The position numbers were made by a program, and so were the translations under genes. Source: Cylindrodendrum hubeiense (Eukaryota > Ascomycota > Sordariomycetes > Hypocreales > Nectriaceae). From it: DNA of 64,000 bases. The notes below the pieces were generated by a model. That model was not told the DNA's origin and searched no databases. It saw nothing but the letters and a program-made list of their open reading frames with translations. The DNA lies in NCBI GenBank assembly GCA_014621425.1, contig JAANBB010000012.1, forward strand, positions 301,906 through 365,905. Reading direction: 5' to 3'. Positions 45,843 to 58,000 of the stretch are shown piece after piece (position 1 is the stretch's first letter; each line of letters opens with the position of its first letter).

Positions 45843-47916
45843 TCACTTCCGTCCCTTCTTGGCCTTCTTGGTCCGCGGCGCCTCCGCCTCCTCCTCTCCG
45901 GCTCTCCTCTTCTTGCGGCCCTCCTCGAGCAGCTTCTTCATGCCCTCGGAGCCCTTGAACTTGGGGTTGGACGGGTCGATGGCGTACTCGTGGCTGTCGA
46001 AGACGGCCTTGAAACGGTCGTCGTCGACGTCCATGCTGAAGTCCTCCTGCAGACCGCCGCGAGTCTCCTTGGCCTCCTTGGCCTCGGCACGCTTCTTGGC
46101 CTTGCCCTTCTTGGCCTTGCGCTTCTCCGCGCGCAGAATCTCGTTCATGTCGAAGTGCTCCAGATGCTCAGCCTGGTTCTCGCCAGCATCGTCAGCCATG
46201 ACCTTGGCCAACTGGGCCTTCTCGGCGGTCGACTCGGCCTCAGCAGCTTCGCGGGCTTCGCGCTTCTTGCGGCGCTCCTCCTTGCGGACTGAGGCCTTGG
46301 TCGCGCGGATGGGCTCCTCGGCGGTGAAGAAGGGGTCGTTGAACGCCGAGATCGTCGCCCTCGGCAGCTTCAGTTGCCTCCTCAACCTCCTCAACCTCCT
46401 CATCATCAGAGGTCTTGCCTTCGCGCTTGGCTCGAGCCATTTGGCGCTTCGACTCCTTGCGCTCCTTCTCCTTTCGCACGTACTTCTCGAGAGTAGTCTC
46501 CTCCTCTTCGGTCTTCTTCTTGGGTGCTGCGCCCTCCGTCAGGGCAGGTGTAAAGGTGATTTGCATATCGCCCACGGGACCGCCCTTGGACTTGACGGCT
46601 GGTTCATCTCCCAGTCCGAGAGCTGCTCGCATCTTCTGTCGAGCCAGTTCCTTCTTGGACAACTTGGGCGCGTCTTCGTCGACCTCCTCAGCTTCCGGTG
46701 CACCTCCATCTGATATCTCGTCTTCGCTATCACTAGCAAGGTAGGCTCGCAGATCATTCTCCTCAATCTGAGCTCGGCTTCCAGTGAACGCGCGGTTGAT
46801 CGACTCCTTTCGAGAAACCTCATCGGGGTGCATGTCCCAGGTCAGCTTGACCTTGGAGCTCTGCAGGGCGTTTGTCACAAACTCAACAGGCTTGTAAGAG
46901 TCTGGGATCTTCTCGCACTCGTCACGGGCCTCGTCATCGAACGTAACATCGTCGGGGACGAACCGCAAGTCGAGGAAGTTGGAGGATGACTGGTATTCTC
47001 GTCCGTCGGTGGCCTCGTAGATGTTTTGTGCGACGGCCGGGCTTGAGCAAACCATGACGGCGTAGAAGTATCGAAGACGATCGAGCTGGTAAGATCGCAA
47101 CGCATCGCTGTCAAAGTCTTGGTCGTCACCCTCCTGGATCAGCTCGTTCTTGATCTTGTCATCTTCAGCTTCGCTATCCTCGTCGCTGTCCTCATCCGAA
47201 TCATCATCCGACTCTTCGGTTCGTGCCACGTCCTTGAAAAGTGCCTTGGGGGGTCCCTCCACCTCCTCTTGCTGCATGCGCTCCTTGCCAAACTCGCTGG
47301 GGAAGACAGAAATCTTGTCGATCTTGCCGCCACTTGTCGGAACGAAGCTGGAGAACAGAGCCATCAAATCAGCTGACTTGACGTGGTCCCAGTCGAGGTT
47401 CACGATTGCAATGCGGTTAGTGACCTCTCCAGCTTCAGCGTCGGCTTGTTCGTCCTGAAATCGTTGCATGTCGCCCTTGGTCTCGGTGTCCACTCCGGCC
47501 TCTTCTTCGTCGTCATCGGAGTCGGATTCGGATTCTGAGGATGAGAAACCGCCGCCTCTAGCAGGGTCGAGTTTTGCGTGGGCAGCCAGAAGCTCCCGCT
47601 GCACCACGTCGTCGTCGTCCACCTCGATACCCTCGCCGCCTTCTTCTTCATCTTCGTCCTCCTCGCCCTCTTCCCGATATAGCCTCTGCAGAGCCTTTTT
47701 CTTGGAGTCGGACTTCACTTTTCGGCCGTAGCGATCGACTTTGGCGGTCGCGGTAAAGTCTTCGTCCTTGAGCATCCGCGAGAATCGCTTGTCGATTGTG
47801 GTCTTGGCCTGCTTTTTCGAGGGCAGGCGATAGCGGGGATCGCTCTCGAAGCTAGCGAATCGCTCATCGGCGATGCGGCTGGGGGCCGGGCCTCCCTTCT
47901 TCTTAGTGTTCTTCAT
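45843..47916 (-). CDS. ESF1: ESF1, nucleolar pre-rRNA processing factor (apparent +1 frameshift near 46344)
   Basis: This is the ESF1 homologue, a nucleolar protein needed for early 18S rRNA processing. The start MKNTKKKGGPAPSR at 47916 is chosen; a further in-frame ATG is 13 codons upstream. Conserved features: the N-terminal IADERFASFESDPRY then FSRMLKDEDF, acidic stretches, the RRM-like central domain (NRIAIVNLDWDHVKSADLMA, LRYFYAVMVCSSPAVAQNIY), and the C-terminal NUC153 region with FNDPFFTAEE and FSMDVDDDRFKAVFDSHEYA then IDPSNPKFK. The frame is continuous from 47916 to the region encoding EAAEGDDLG. Then one extra base (around 46344) shifts it, after which FNDPFF continues in the -1 frame to the TAA at 45843. 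No GT-AG intron could bridge it without deleting the conserved motif. Total about 690 aa if the base is a sequencing error. Low complexity and charged composition are typical of the family. Confidence 0.88.
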
Positions 47917-48390
47917 TTTTGGTTGTGCAAGGTGGTGATGTCGAATTATCGACAACGGAATGGAGGGGCAGAATGCAATTTTTTGGCGGTGAAACTTTTC
48001 TGCCCAAAGGCGGTGAGGGGACCTTGTCGATAGTGGACTCTTATTTATTAGTAGTCACAACTAACACCAATTCTGGACAGCATCACTGAGCAAAGGCAGA
48101 GTGCCACGGGCAAGCCCATTGCAGCTACACATCTAAATTAATTCAAATAGACCCCTAACGTGAACTTTAAGGTAAATTAAGTATGTTTGAAACGCCAACG
48201 AATACGCCGACCCTATCCCCGTTTAGGTGGAAACTTCTTGTCCTTCCATGCTCCCAACCAATCTCCCATTAATTTAGACATTGTCTTCCTCAATCGACCT
48301 CCCCCGAACAACCAATACCAAACAATAGCCCGGGTTAACGGTTGCGGGGCTGGAGTTGTATGTACCACTCCGTCATTCGCATTGTTGAGG
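47917..48390. other. intergenic spacer, no gene seen
   Basis: This lies between ESF1 and the downstream 3' end of the permease gene. It is presumably the ESF1 promoter and the permease 3' UTR. An AT-rich stretch lies at 48130-48180. Confidence 0.42.
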
Positions 48391-51053
48391 TTACCGCTCT
48401 CGGCTGGGGCGGGCTGCAGACACCTGTCAGAATGTACATCCCAAGTATGTCTTAGGGTAACTCACATCATCATCCCCAGGTAGGGAGTACACAATCCTCC
48501 AGCGACGCCCAAAGCGACGCACTCTATCTCGTTCGGTATCAAAATACCTATCCTTTCTTATCTCGCACCTCACATTTGCGAACCGGAGGAGGTTCAGCCA
48601 AGAACCCTCCGCCAGCAAGCCCTCCTCAATTACGGGTGGGACTTCTGGGCTTCCTGGTGGACCAGACTGAGGATATACGCGACGAGCAGTTCCAAATACA
48701 AGAATGTAGTACGTGATGCCGAAAAGAAGGATAGATAGAGCTACGGTGGGGAATCCGAAACCCTTGAACGCAATCTTGCTGCCATCAGAGCCCTCATATG
48801 GTGGGATCGCGTTGATGATGAGAATTGCCAGGTTCAGAGCGACGTACACGACAACTAAGGCCGCCATAGCCCACTGCCCGACACTGCTTTTCATTTTAGA
48901 AGGGCGAAATGGGGGCTTTCGTGGCTTCTTCTGGGTGGGCCTTCGTATAGATGGGCGGAGAGGGGGAGTCAAAGCATCCTCGCGGGAACTCAGATTGAGA
49001 TAGGCGGCACCGATGATCACTGTGATGCGAATTAGCAATTGGTTTATAAAACTTTGATCCAGACTCTGCATTTAGGACTTGATACATACTGAGAATGAAG
49101 CAGTGCGCGTACGTCTGCACATATCCTGGCAAGCTGACTGACTCAAGCGTGGACGGGATGGAGGATGACCCGGCAATAACAACAGCGCTCATCGTCCAGT
49201 GGATAATAAGCCCACCTTGGGGAGCCTTGTCAAGAAAGTGACCCGGGTGGTCGGATGCCCGATCTCGCTGAAGAGCATCGTCCTTCTTCCAGACATTAGA
49301 CCAAGGCAGCACTTCGGCTTGACCAATCGCCTGCTTGACTAGAAGGTTAGGAAGCTTAGCATTGTTCGCGCGTCATATAGATTTTCGGGATATAGGTGGA
49401 CGTACCTCGTGAGAAAGTATAGATGATTGAGTTTAAACTCCCCAAGGACGAAATGGCACCCAAGATAGCCCAGCAACGCCTCGCCATAACGCCATTACCC
49501 GAGAGCTAGAGCCAACCGTCAGTGAGGAAAGGGAGTTAAGAGAGATTTTCCATACCATTGGGGCGTAGTTGACATTCTGGCTCGCCCCAGATATGTCCTG
49601 CCATGTGATCGAATGGAGCTAAGGAATGTACGTGTTAGCAAATCCCCTAGCAAGTAACTGCCAAGACTAGACTCACGAACAAGGCTACAATCAGCAAATA
49701 CAGCAAGCCCACGGTGAAGACTGCAGTTATGAATCCGCGTCGCAAGACCTGCGGACGATTTGTCGGGATTTCGCCGGCGACCTACAGCACCAGTGTTAGG
49801 ATGACTGGGTTACGTTTTCAACAACAGTTAAGTCGAACGGCCATCGAATGAGAAAATATAACTTCAACTCACAAACGTCGCGTTCTCCCATCCCTCAAAG
49901 CTGAACAACACTGCCAGCAATGCCTTGGCGAATGGTTTCCAGGAGTTGGGCTTGTGCCACTCATGCCAATCCGCCGCTCGGTTGACGACCGTCCCATCTG
50001 GTCGCGTCAGCGGCCGAGCAGTCGCTACGATGGCCACGATGCAGAGGGCAACGAGGAAGATAATCTTAACAACCGCCAAACCTTGATTTAGCTTACGTCC
50101 GAACGCGGGAGAGAAGTACTGCAGTAAACAGAGGGCCGTCATAGTACACACGCCGATCAGTCGCACAACGTCGCGGTGAACGTCGGGGTTCACGGCCTCA
50201 TTGGTCGAAGCGATGCAGATCAGGATCATCCTGCCTGTTTGCATGCTGTTGGTTCCTGAGTTGAAGAGGCCGATGAAGGAGAATGAATAGGAGATATATG
50301 CTAGCAAGCCATCGCCAAGGAACTTGTGTAGCCACCTCTTCAACCTTTTCCTCAGAGTACGCGGCCCAGATGGTGATTGAGCATTGTCGGTTGTAGCGGA
50401 AGCTACCCGCTGATTGCCATTGTCCCCACCATTTGGCGGCCCTTGGGTTCGCACGTGTTGAGTAGACGATCTCTGGATGTTTCGTCTCGGCTCGGGTGAT
50501 TCGTCGTCTAGGTAGGCGATCGCATGCGCACTAATCTCGTCTACCTGATCGGCGCTCACGTCAGGATCTGTTCTCGATTCCGCAGCCACCAGTAGTAAGG
50601 AAACAACTTACATAAACTAACTCTCCGCCAGTGTATGGCAGTGCTTCAGCATAATCGAGGTACATCACCATGCTATTCCAACCCCAGATGTCAGCCCATG
50701 TCTAGAAACGCTATAGCCATGTATTAGACCGTCAAGGGTGCTCGGACGGACCTGATCAGGGTGTAGATGAAGCCTATGCTAAACAATCCGAGCGTCAAGC
50801 TTTTGTTGCCAGTAAGCACATAGACTGTGGCGGGGGCTGAGTAGATGCCCGTCCCGATCATTTTGTTGACAATAAGCGCGAATACGTCAAAGGTCGCCAA
50901 TGGGCCCTTGGCCCAGTTACTTGCGGGGTCGGCATCGTCGGGCGACGGGCGAGGTTTGAAAGGGCTAATGTTCTGAGGCGGCAACTGCGGAGGAGCCTCA
51001 CGATTCAGATTGGCCAGCTCCGTGCTGTCTCGGGCGCCTCTCGGCCTATTCAT
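48391..51053 (-). CDS. L-type amino-acid transporter-like permease (APC superfamily)
   Basis: Eight or nine exons on the minus strand. Supported exons: about 51053-50748, 50701-50612, 50544-49873, 49781-49677, 49618-49556, 49505-49406, 49338-49090 and 49019 to the end. The joins are in phase apart from the first, whose donor (GTCCGA) is weak. Exon 8 either reads to a TAG at 48427 or splices a 42-nt GTGAGT...TGACAG intron and ends at 48391. Helix 1 has the APC signature VNKMIGTGIYSAPATVYVLTG. LDYAEALPYTGGELVY, FNSGTNSMQTGRMIL, SFEGWENATFVAGEIPTNRP and LGAISSFGSLNSIIYTFSR match fungal LAT/methionine-permease-type proteins. The long loop after GGELVY (SPEPRRNIQRSSTQ...) is a fungal feature. It would transport an amino acid at the plasma membrane, and the substrate is unknown. 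The C-terminal RRWRIVYSLPG is on the cytosolic side. Confidence 0.82.
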
Positions 51054-52309
51054 GGTAGGATATAGTCAAGTCAAATGCCCAAGGCTGATTGCAAATGAAG
51101 CTCGTGAGTAGTAGGGGTATGCAGGAACGAATCCTTCCGATGCAGGTTTGTAGGATTATACCCCCTCCAGAAATATGGCTTGCTTTAGGACCTGGGGAAA
51201 CACTCAAGGCTTTATTGCTTCCTACAGGGTTCATGGGTCGCGGGCCACGGAGTACATAGTACCTCATACAACACGGCTGAAGTAGTGCACGACGGGAACC
51301 AGGCTGGCGGCCTCCATTCGAAAATAGTCATCTGCAGTATACATTCTCTCAATACGAGCACGCAATCTCCACGAGCTGAGCTGTCGCCGCCAATACGCGG
51401 TGCTGATTAGCGGCAAGGCGGAAAGGCGACAGCCTCACCTCTATGAGGCAAGGGCGCTATTTCAACATCACCAGATTCTATCACCTTAATTGGGTAAATG
51501 GATCAAGCTTGCTCCGCTTTCTTGAAAAGGGAAGTCCCGATATCTCAATGGAGCAATCATCCCACCTCGATGGCTAGAGCCTCGCCTAGGTCATGCTCTA
51601 ACAGTAGTTTCAGCCTCAAACGAAACTTACTCTCTTTTCAAGACACTATTCGGTTGCAACGCTCGTGGTTAAGTGTTTAGGACTATGGATTAGACTTGGG
51701 TTGAGCTTAAAACTAGTCTTAGATGTTGGGAGCTCCGCAAGCCCCGCTTAGGAATTTGCTTGGTTAAGACAATCACAGTTACGTTTTGGATGTCAATAAT
51801 GAAATGGTGATAAGATTCTACTGAAAGAAATCATTTTCAAGTTGCCGAGGTGGCAAGGTAACTGTGCTAAGAAACCCCGCATATTGCGAAAAAGAAATCA
51901 GGCTGGGAAATGTGTGAGACACGGCCACCCCAGCCTCACGGCTGCCTTCTTTCTGCCTTGCCTTATCTCGAAACACACGGAAGAAGGCCCAGCCCTCTCA
52001 TGGGTTGATTTTCCTCCAATAGTTATTCACTTTGAGTCTTGTGACTGCTGTCACTCGGCCACGTCACCAAAGTGCTGTGCTGTGCGAGGCAACGAACCGC
52101 CTGGGGCTGGTCGCCTCAAGCCTAGTGGTGACATACTCTGCATTCTGCGTTGGCCGAGATGATTCATGGCGGTATATATGAGTCAACCGCCTTCTACCGC
52201 TGCTCATATGATCATCCATTCTTCTAACGCTATTACAATCGTAGACAAGTCCACAGCAGTGACAGACAGAAGGCACAGTGCGTTGCTCCATATTCAACAC
52301 GACACCAAC
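51054..52309. other. intergenic spacer, no gene seen
   Basis: This is a divergent spacer between the permease (minus) and the small three-exon gene (plus). No good frame is seen. It probably contains both promoters. Confidence 0.42.
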
Positions 52310-52716
52310 ATGTCAATTACGGTAATCAAGTACGATGTGCGACATGATATCCTTGAGTCGTGGCTCTGGCGGGAATTCGGCTCTCAAGTGACCACAGATG
52401 GGTCCCAGGTGTGGTCTGCCACGGTAAGTGCCCGCAGGCTAAGTCCCCTCAGCCCACAGCCCTTCTTGGGCAAACTGGGCAGACTCCCCCTTCCCCTGCT
52501 TCTATACCCTGACACCCCTGTGCCGTAGCCCATCGCCGCCGGCCACAGCAGCTGGTGGAGCGTGACTGCGCCCCGGGAACTCACAAAAGTAAGCATACCG
52601 CCTGGAACCCAGCGGAGAGCCCTGCTAACAGGTGATTGCTCAAGGATGAGACGCATGAACTGAGGCTAAAATCTCTACCGCCCAAAAGAGTACCCTTCGG
52701 GGCCAAAAAGGGTTGA
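52310..52716 (+). CDS. small three-exon gene, 81 aa, unknown function
   Basis: I find a small gene that single-frame searching would miss. Exon 1 (52310-52423) starts MSITVIKYDVRHDILESWLW. Intron 1 (52424-52528, GTAAGT...CGTAG) is in phase. Exon 2 (52529-52588) encodes PIAAGHSSWWSVTAPRELTK. Intron 2 (52589-52644, GTAAGC...CAAG) has a CTAAC branch site 16 nt from its acceptor. Exon 3 (52645-52716) encodes DETHELRLKSLPPKRVPFGA, a basic tail and TGA. Both joins are phase 0, the donors match the consensus, and the joined protein reads well (Trp-rich core, basic C-terminus). There is no signal peptide or recognised domain. It lies alone between the permease and the CorA-like gene. Structure confidence is moderate; RNA-seq would settle it. 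Without splicing, exon 1 would read into an unrelated Leu/Pro-rich tail. Confidence 0.55.
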
Positions 52717-53105
52717 TAGCTACGGCCCATACCAAATATTCCGGCTCGTTCGCAAGCAGGGACCAGCAGCATGTAGGGAGGCAGATAGAAGTTTTCGCTG
52801 CAGACTGTGGATTCTATCATTCTCACATCACAAATTTAAATATAATTATTCCTTTGGCAAGTGCCTTGTACTCCGTACAGGTCTCAAAGCTGCCTCGGGC
52901 GGACGAGACAGCCTGCTCGGCGCAGCTAGCGGATGGAGGGGTCGGGCTGCGTAGGAAATAAAGCAATAAATATTCTCAGTTCCTTTTTGCATCGTAAAAG
53001 TTCTCGTCCGCCAAATTCCCGGTCTACCTCTGTATTCTTTTAGACCTAGTTCTTCCTTTACTCGAGCCATCCATCTATTACTTGAGATACCATATTGCTG
53101 TCGTC
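52717..53105. other. intergenic spacer, no gene seen
   Basis: This short spacer, AT-rich near 52830-52850, is presumably the 3' UTR of the small gene and the promoter of the CorA-like gene. Confidence 0.42.
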
Positions 53106-54938
53106 ATGATTTATGACCCAACCTGGCCAGTGGAAACGCCACAAAACAAGGCTCGCAGCCAAGAGATTTCCCAGCATTTAGCACGGAACGCGGCGAGGCT
53201 CTTCCCAAAGAATGAAGCTATCGATTTCTGGGTTGCTGAAGTCTGCACTGATGGTATAGTCCGCCTGTGATTAATTTCTTATGTTGGTCAGGAGTGTGCT
53301 GATGCATATTCCGTACAAAGGCACCGAGATGGTCAATATTGACAGCGAGGATGCCGTCAAGGACCATCTTGAAAATGTGCGCGCTATCTCTGGGAGAATC
53401 ACAGATGACGATGAAAAGAACATCTCCCGACCCATAGCAAGATATTAGTAGGTGTTTCGGGACTTAGATATCAAGTTGACCTTATCGCTGACTCGAACGC
53501 CCCTCTCAAAGTCTTCTCGAGCCGGGATACGCTTGGAGTGAGCTCCCCATTAGCTACAAGGGTGCCTTGGATCTTTTATCAACGTTTCGCGTCTTCCCCG
53601 AGCTGTATACGTACCTAAGCGCCTTCGGCAGAAAAGGTTTCCCACAGGACGAGAGCTTCGCTGGCTTTGACTGCACAGAGACAATTGATGAAGATGGAGC
53701 GCTCGAAACCCTTGGTACGTAGAATCAATACTCTGACTTGACTATTCACTGACTTCTCAAATTTTCTCTCAGAATCATGCTATTTGCTCAAGTACGTAGG
53801 ACTACGAGAAGATGCCTCGAAAGGGACGAATCCGTGGTCCATCCGCCACGCCCTTATCTACCAAAAGGTGGACTTTGGTACCTGGGAAACAAATCACATT
53901 CTTGTCAGGATTCCTGAAACCATGGAGAGTCGTCTAGGTGAAAGTATTCTCAAAGATGCGAATGTAGCCAGTGACTTTGTGAGAGAGTGGACCCAGCTTC
54001 ATTCGCTGTCGTTTGGCAGTGTGGGGGATAACCTGCGACAATTTATTAACTACCTCGATGAAGAGGTAACCGGTATCGTAAGTAACTTTTATTTAAGGAG
54101 ATCTTTATATTCCAATCGAATTCAAATTGACGCCGTGTAGTTCGAGCGCATGGCCCTCGCTGGTGTCGAACCGGAAATACTCAACCAGTATGACACTCCT
54201 CATAGTTCGGCAACAGACATGAAGACAATACATTATCTAGATGACCAGGCTCAGAGAATCAGTAGCCTCATTAATCTCAACATCGAGACAATCGGCTGCC
54301 TTCTCCGTCAAGCGAGGAAGCTCAAGTCACGAGGACACTCATCCGACCACGGAATGATCACCCAGTTCGAGGATCAAATGCAGAAGATTAAGCAAGATCA
54401 CAAATTCAGTCTTCTTAATGTTTCGGCTATAATAAAAAGAGCTCATACTGTATCTGAACAGGTGAGGAGCATTAACAACTGGGCAGTATATGGGACGAGT
54501 GCTAACGTCAACAACTGACAGCTTCGCGACATCATCTCCTTACGGAATAGCGAAATCAATAAGAAGCAGACTGAGATGGCTACTGGACACACCAAGGCCA
54601 TATTCACCTTGTCTAGGATGTCGAGTCAGGAAGCACACGTCGTCAAGACCTTGACGGGCTTGGCGTTGATCTTTGTTCCGGCCTCGTTCGTCGCGGTAAA
54701 TAGCCCCACCCTAACCTGGGATAAAAGACTCTAACATTGATGTAAGGACTTTCTCCAGATGGGCTATATTGAACCACCAAGTCATGGACAAACGGTATGG
54801 CAGGCTGCACCGGGTCTTAAAATATATGCCATCCTTGCTATTCCATTAATAGCGGTAACAATGCTGATATACGTGGCGGTTGAATGGAGGAATCGCCAAC
54901 AACAAAACGCATATAAGGATGACGGAAGTATAGTATAG
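53106..54938 (+). CDS. CorA-like fungal membrane protein without canonical GMN motif
   Basis: Seven exons: 53106-53253, 53321-53447, 53512-53714, 53773-54077, 54141-54461, 54522-54695, 54747-54938. All joins are in phase, giving 489 aa. The N-terminal domain contains EPGYAWSELPISYKGALDLL and FPELYTYLSAFGRKGFPQDE, seen in fungal CorA-like families. A long helical region follows (AQRISSLINLNIETIGCLLR), then two C-terminal hydrophobic helices: VVKTLTGLALIFVPASFVAD (compare LTLIYLPATFVA) and AILAIPLIAVTMLIYVAVEW. The Mg2+ selectivity motif G-M-N at the end of helix 1 is replaced by FLQMGY. A NAG-type acceptor choice before DFLQ is possible (12 nt apart, both in frame). The topology is right for a CorA pore, but ion transport is doubtful. 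Many such divergent paralogues exist in Fusarium-like genomes. Confidence 0.75.
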
Positions 54939-55087
54939 TTTGTACATTAAAGATTAGATATCTCCCCCGCGTGGTCTCTTCCGTCTCGTTCTTAATCTCC
55001 AAGAATTAAAGCTCATGTGCTCCACTCGTGTTCTACGGCCCTCGTGAACAAAGCGACATCTATCCAGCAACAAATTAATATCCTAGA

Positions 55088-58000
55088 TCAAAAATATGCA
55101 TGGGAAATTGTAGGCCGTATCTTACCTCCGGAGTTGGTCAGCGTTATCCAAGCAGTCTTCATTTTTCGGTCTTCGTCTCCTGGCTGTAGTAACCCCTCAT
55201 CCAACGGAATAGTTGGGGCCACGAACTCAGACTCCAAGTCTTCCCATGGATAGTCCAGAGACGTAGTAGCGATTCTGAATGATTTATAGTTGTCGCGACT
55301 GTTATAGGAAATCATAATCTCGCGGTCCGACTCCAAACTAAACGATTTGTCGCCCGTATTGACTGGGAGAACATAGTAAGAACACAGCCTAATGCGCGTT
55401 TGAAGGTATGAAATACTTACGAGGTAGTAAGACAAAGGGCTGATCTTTGCTGAATATCGCCATAGCGACAAACTTAGCGCTGCTGGAGGCATTGCTGGGG
55501 ATATTAGTCGAATATGCGGAATATGTGGAAGCAAAACTCGGACGGCGGAGAATATCAGTCACTGATTCTGTGCTCTGACTCTCCAGATCTGAACAGTAGT
55601 TCAGTTTCTCCTCAGTCCAGAACTGTATTTGCGTTCGAACTGTCGTCCAAGTATTGCCCCTCCTCAAACGCGAGGTTGAGCGTTCTGTCCACGTTACTTT
55701 CTGGGCCAGGATGGTTCTACAAAATTAGCCTGACTATCAAACAATTATTCCAAAGAGGTCCTTGACTTACTGTCCAAAATTTGGAATAACTTTGTGATGG
55801 AGAAGAGCCCCTTGGAAGTTCTCAACGTCTAGACCAAGTTAGCTGGTCCACTCAATCCCGTCTGCTTGGCGCCTTTGAACTGACCTCGTCTTGATTTGAA
55901 TCCGAGCGTGAGAATAAGATCGATGTCGCTGCCAATTCCCGTGACACCGTCGAAGAGCGTGCACTTATACTCATTCGCTGGTTTCTTCTTTTCCTCGTTC
56001 TTCTCCTCAATCTCTGGCTCATCCTCCTTCTTCTCCTCGTTCTCTGGCTCCTCCCCCCTCTCTAGCCCTTCTTCATCCTCTGCTTCCTCTTTATAGAGAT
56101 ACGTCGGGATGAACTGTGCATAGGCAGTATCGACTAAAGGCAGTATTTTCTAATTAATGTGTCTCCTTTTATATCAGAATGGCTCTGACCTGTACTTACT
56201 TATACATTCACGCACAGTAGGCTCTTTCCCTTGTTTCTCAAATCCCCATTTGAGAATGAATTGTGCCGGCTTGATTACTCGTCGTTTCACTTCTTCGGGT
56301 TTGTAGAGCAGCTGTATTCGGCAGCTTTCCGGCAAATCAACTGCCGTTTGGTCAATTCTCTGTACTTTCACGCTCACTTCATTCCTATTTAGCCCAAGTT
56401 TGGTCAGCAGGTGTATGAATCGGAAGCAGAAGGGTGGGATTACATTTCGAGAAATGACACCACAGTGTCATCCTTGCACCACCCAATCTCTCTGAATCCC
56501 GAAATGCCCTCCATTTCTAATTCCTTTCTCTTGATCCTAGTACGTAATCTGTCGCCACGTAGTTGACAAGCGAGTAGATAAGTTTCGGCTGCGTCTTCGA
56601 GACATTCCTTGACACGCTCAGACTGCGGCCTCAGGGCCTTGTTATGGCGAAACATCTCGTGGATGAGTTCACGCACGCTCGAGATATATTCTTCATGTAC
56701 TTCATCGCTTGGGTGTCTGTTGATGAATCTTTCCGCGATCGAATCAACCTTTTGGCTGACACAAGTCTTGACATCATTGACACCAAAAAATACAACTTCG
56801 GGCTTCTCAGCGTTCAGCTCCTCGTCGAAGGCTTGCAGCTCATTTTTCTCTGTTCCACGCTGAGAAGGATCAGCTAAAATGAATATCAAGACCTCTACCA
56901 TGATACAGGCCAGTGACCAGACATCGTAATTGAGAAGAACTTGTATATTTCTCGGCTCGTCGCTAGAAGAGCGTCGTGCATCCTTATCCAACCGCGATTC
57001 GGGTGCATTGTACTTTATATCTCCCGGCATGAATGATGTCGATCGCTCCTCGTCATCGTTGACGAGCTCAATGACCGATTGACCGAAGTCGGTGATCTTC
57101 AGTTTCCTATCCGCGGTGACAAGAATGTTATCTGGCTTCAAGTCGAAATGAAAGGCTATGACTTTACCCTCGTTTTCAGAGAATGGGTTGTCTATGCCAG
57201 TGTGAATAGCACTCAGTGCTCGGGCCACCCCGACCATTTGATCCCAGAGCCAGTGATCTGGAAGACGCAGCAGGCTATGGGGTGACTGATCTTGGAAGTG
57301 GCCTTCTCGGAGGACTGAATAAAGGCTGCTCTCAACGAATGGAAACACGTAATGAACGCTTTCGCGCCAATAGTAGAGTGCCAGGAGTGTGATGATATTC
57401 TCGGAAGCTCGACCCTTGATACGGGACACCAGTTGAAGCATCTCTTTTTCCATCCCACCTTGAGGGTTAAACTTGAGGACCTTTCTCGCGAAGCGATACT
57501 GGGAGGACTGTTACCAATCCTGTAGTTATACATAATCAGATAGACTTCACGTACCTTTTTGGCATTGCCTCTGCCGGTTATGGATTTCGGGTAAGCTTCC
57601 ATTCTGGACGCAACAGAGCCGTCGACGTACTCGTCGGGAATTTCGAAGTAAAGAAGAGTTCCAAATTGTCCTTGACGGGTCCGCTTCCGCTCCTCTTGAA
57701 AGGGAAATCGCTCGTAAAAAATCAGAGGCTTGGGTGGGACGGTGCCGGAATGATCTATCTGGAAGACGAAGGGGCTAAACATTTTCACGGCGCGTTCGTA
57801 GGCCGAGATGAACAACGTTCGTTCCAGATCATGCGGCAGCAGCCTTCTAAGTGGCTCGACGTTGGAGCATTGCACTGGGGTGTGAGTCTTGGAGTTATTC
57901 TTTGGCATTTCCATAGTATCAAGCCATGGGTAAATGAAGTGCAATTTCCCAAGGTACACCATGATCGGCAGAAGCAGCCATGCATGCTTTTCAAAGATGT

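Noticed and set aside
45859..46713. 284-codon plus-strand open frame with hydrophobic stretches
   Set aside because: Antisense to ESF1. Its Leu/Ala/Ser runs are the complement of Lys/Glu-rich codons.
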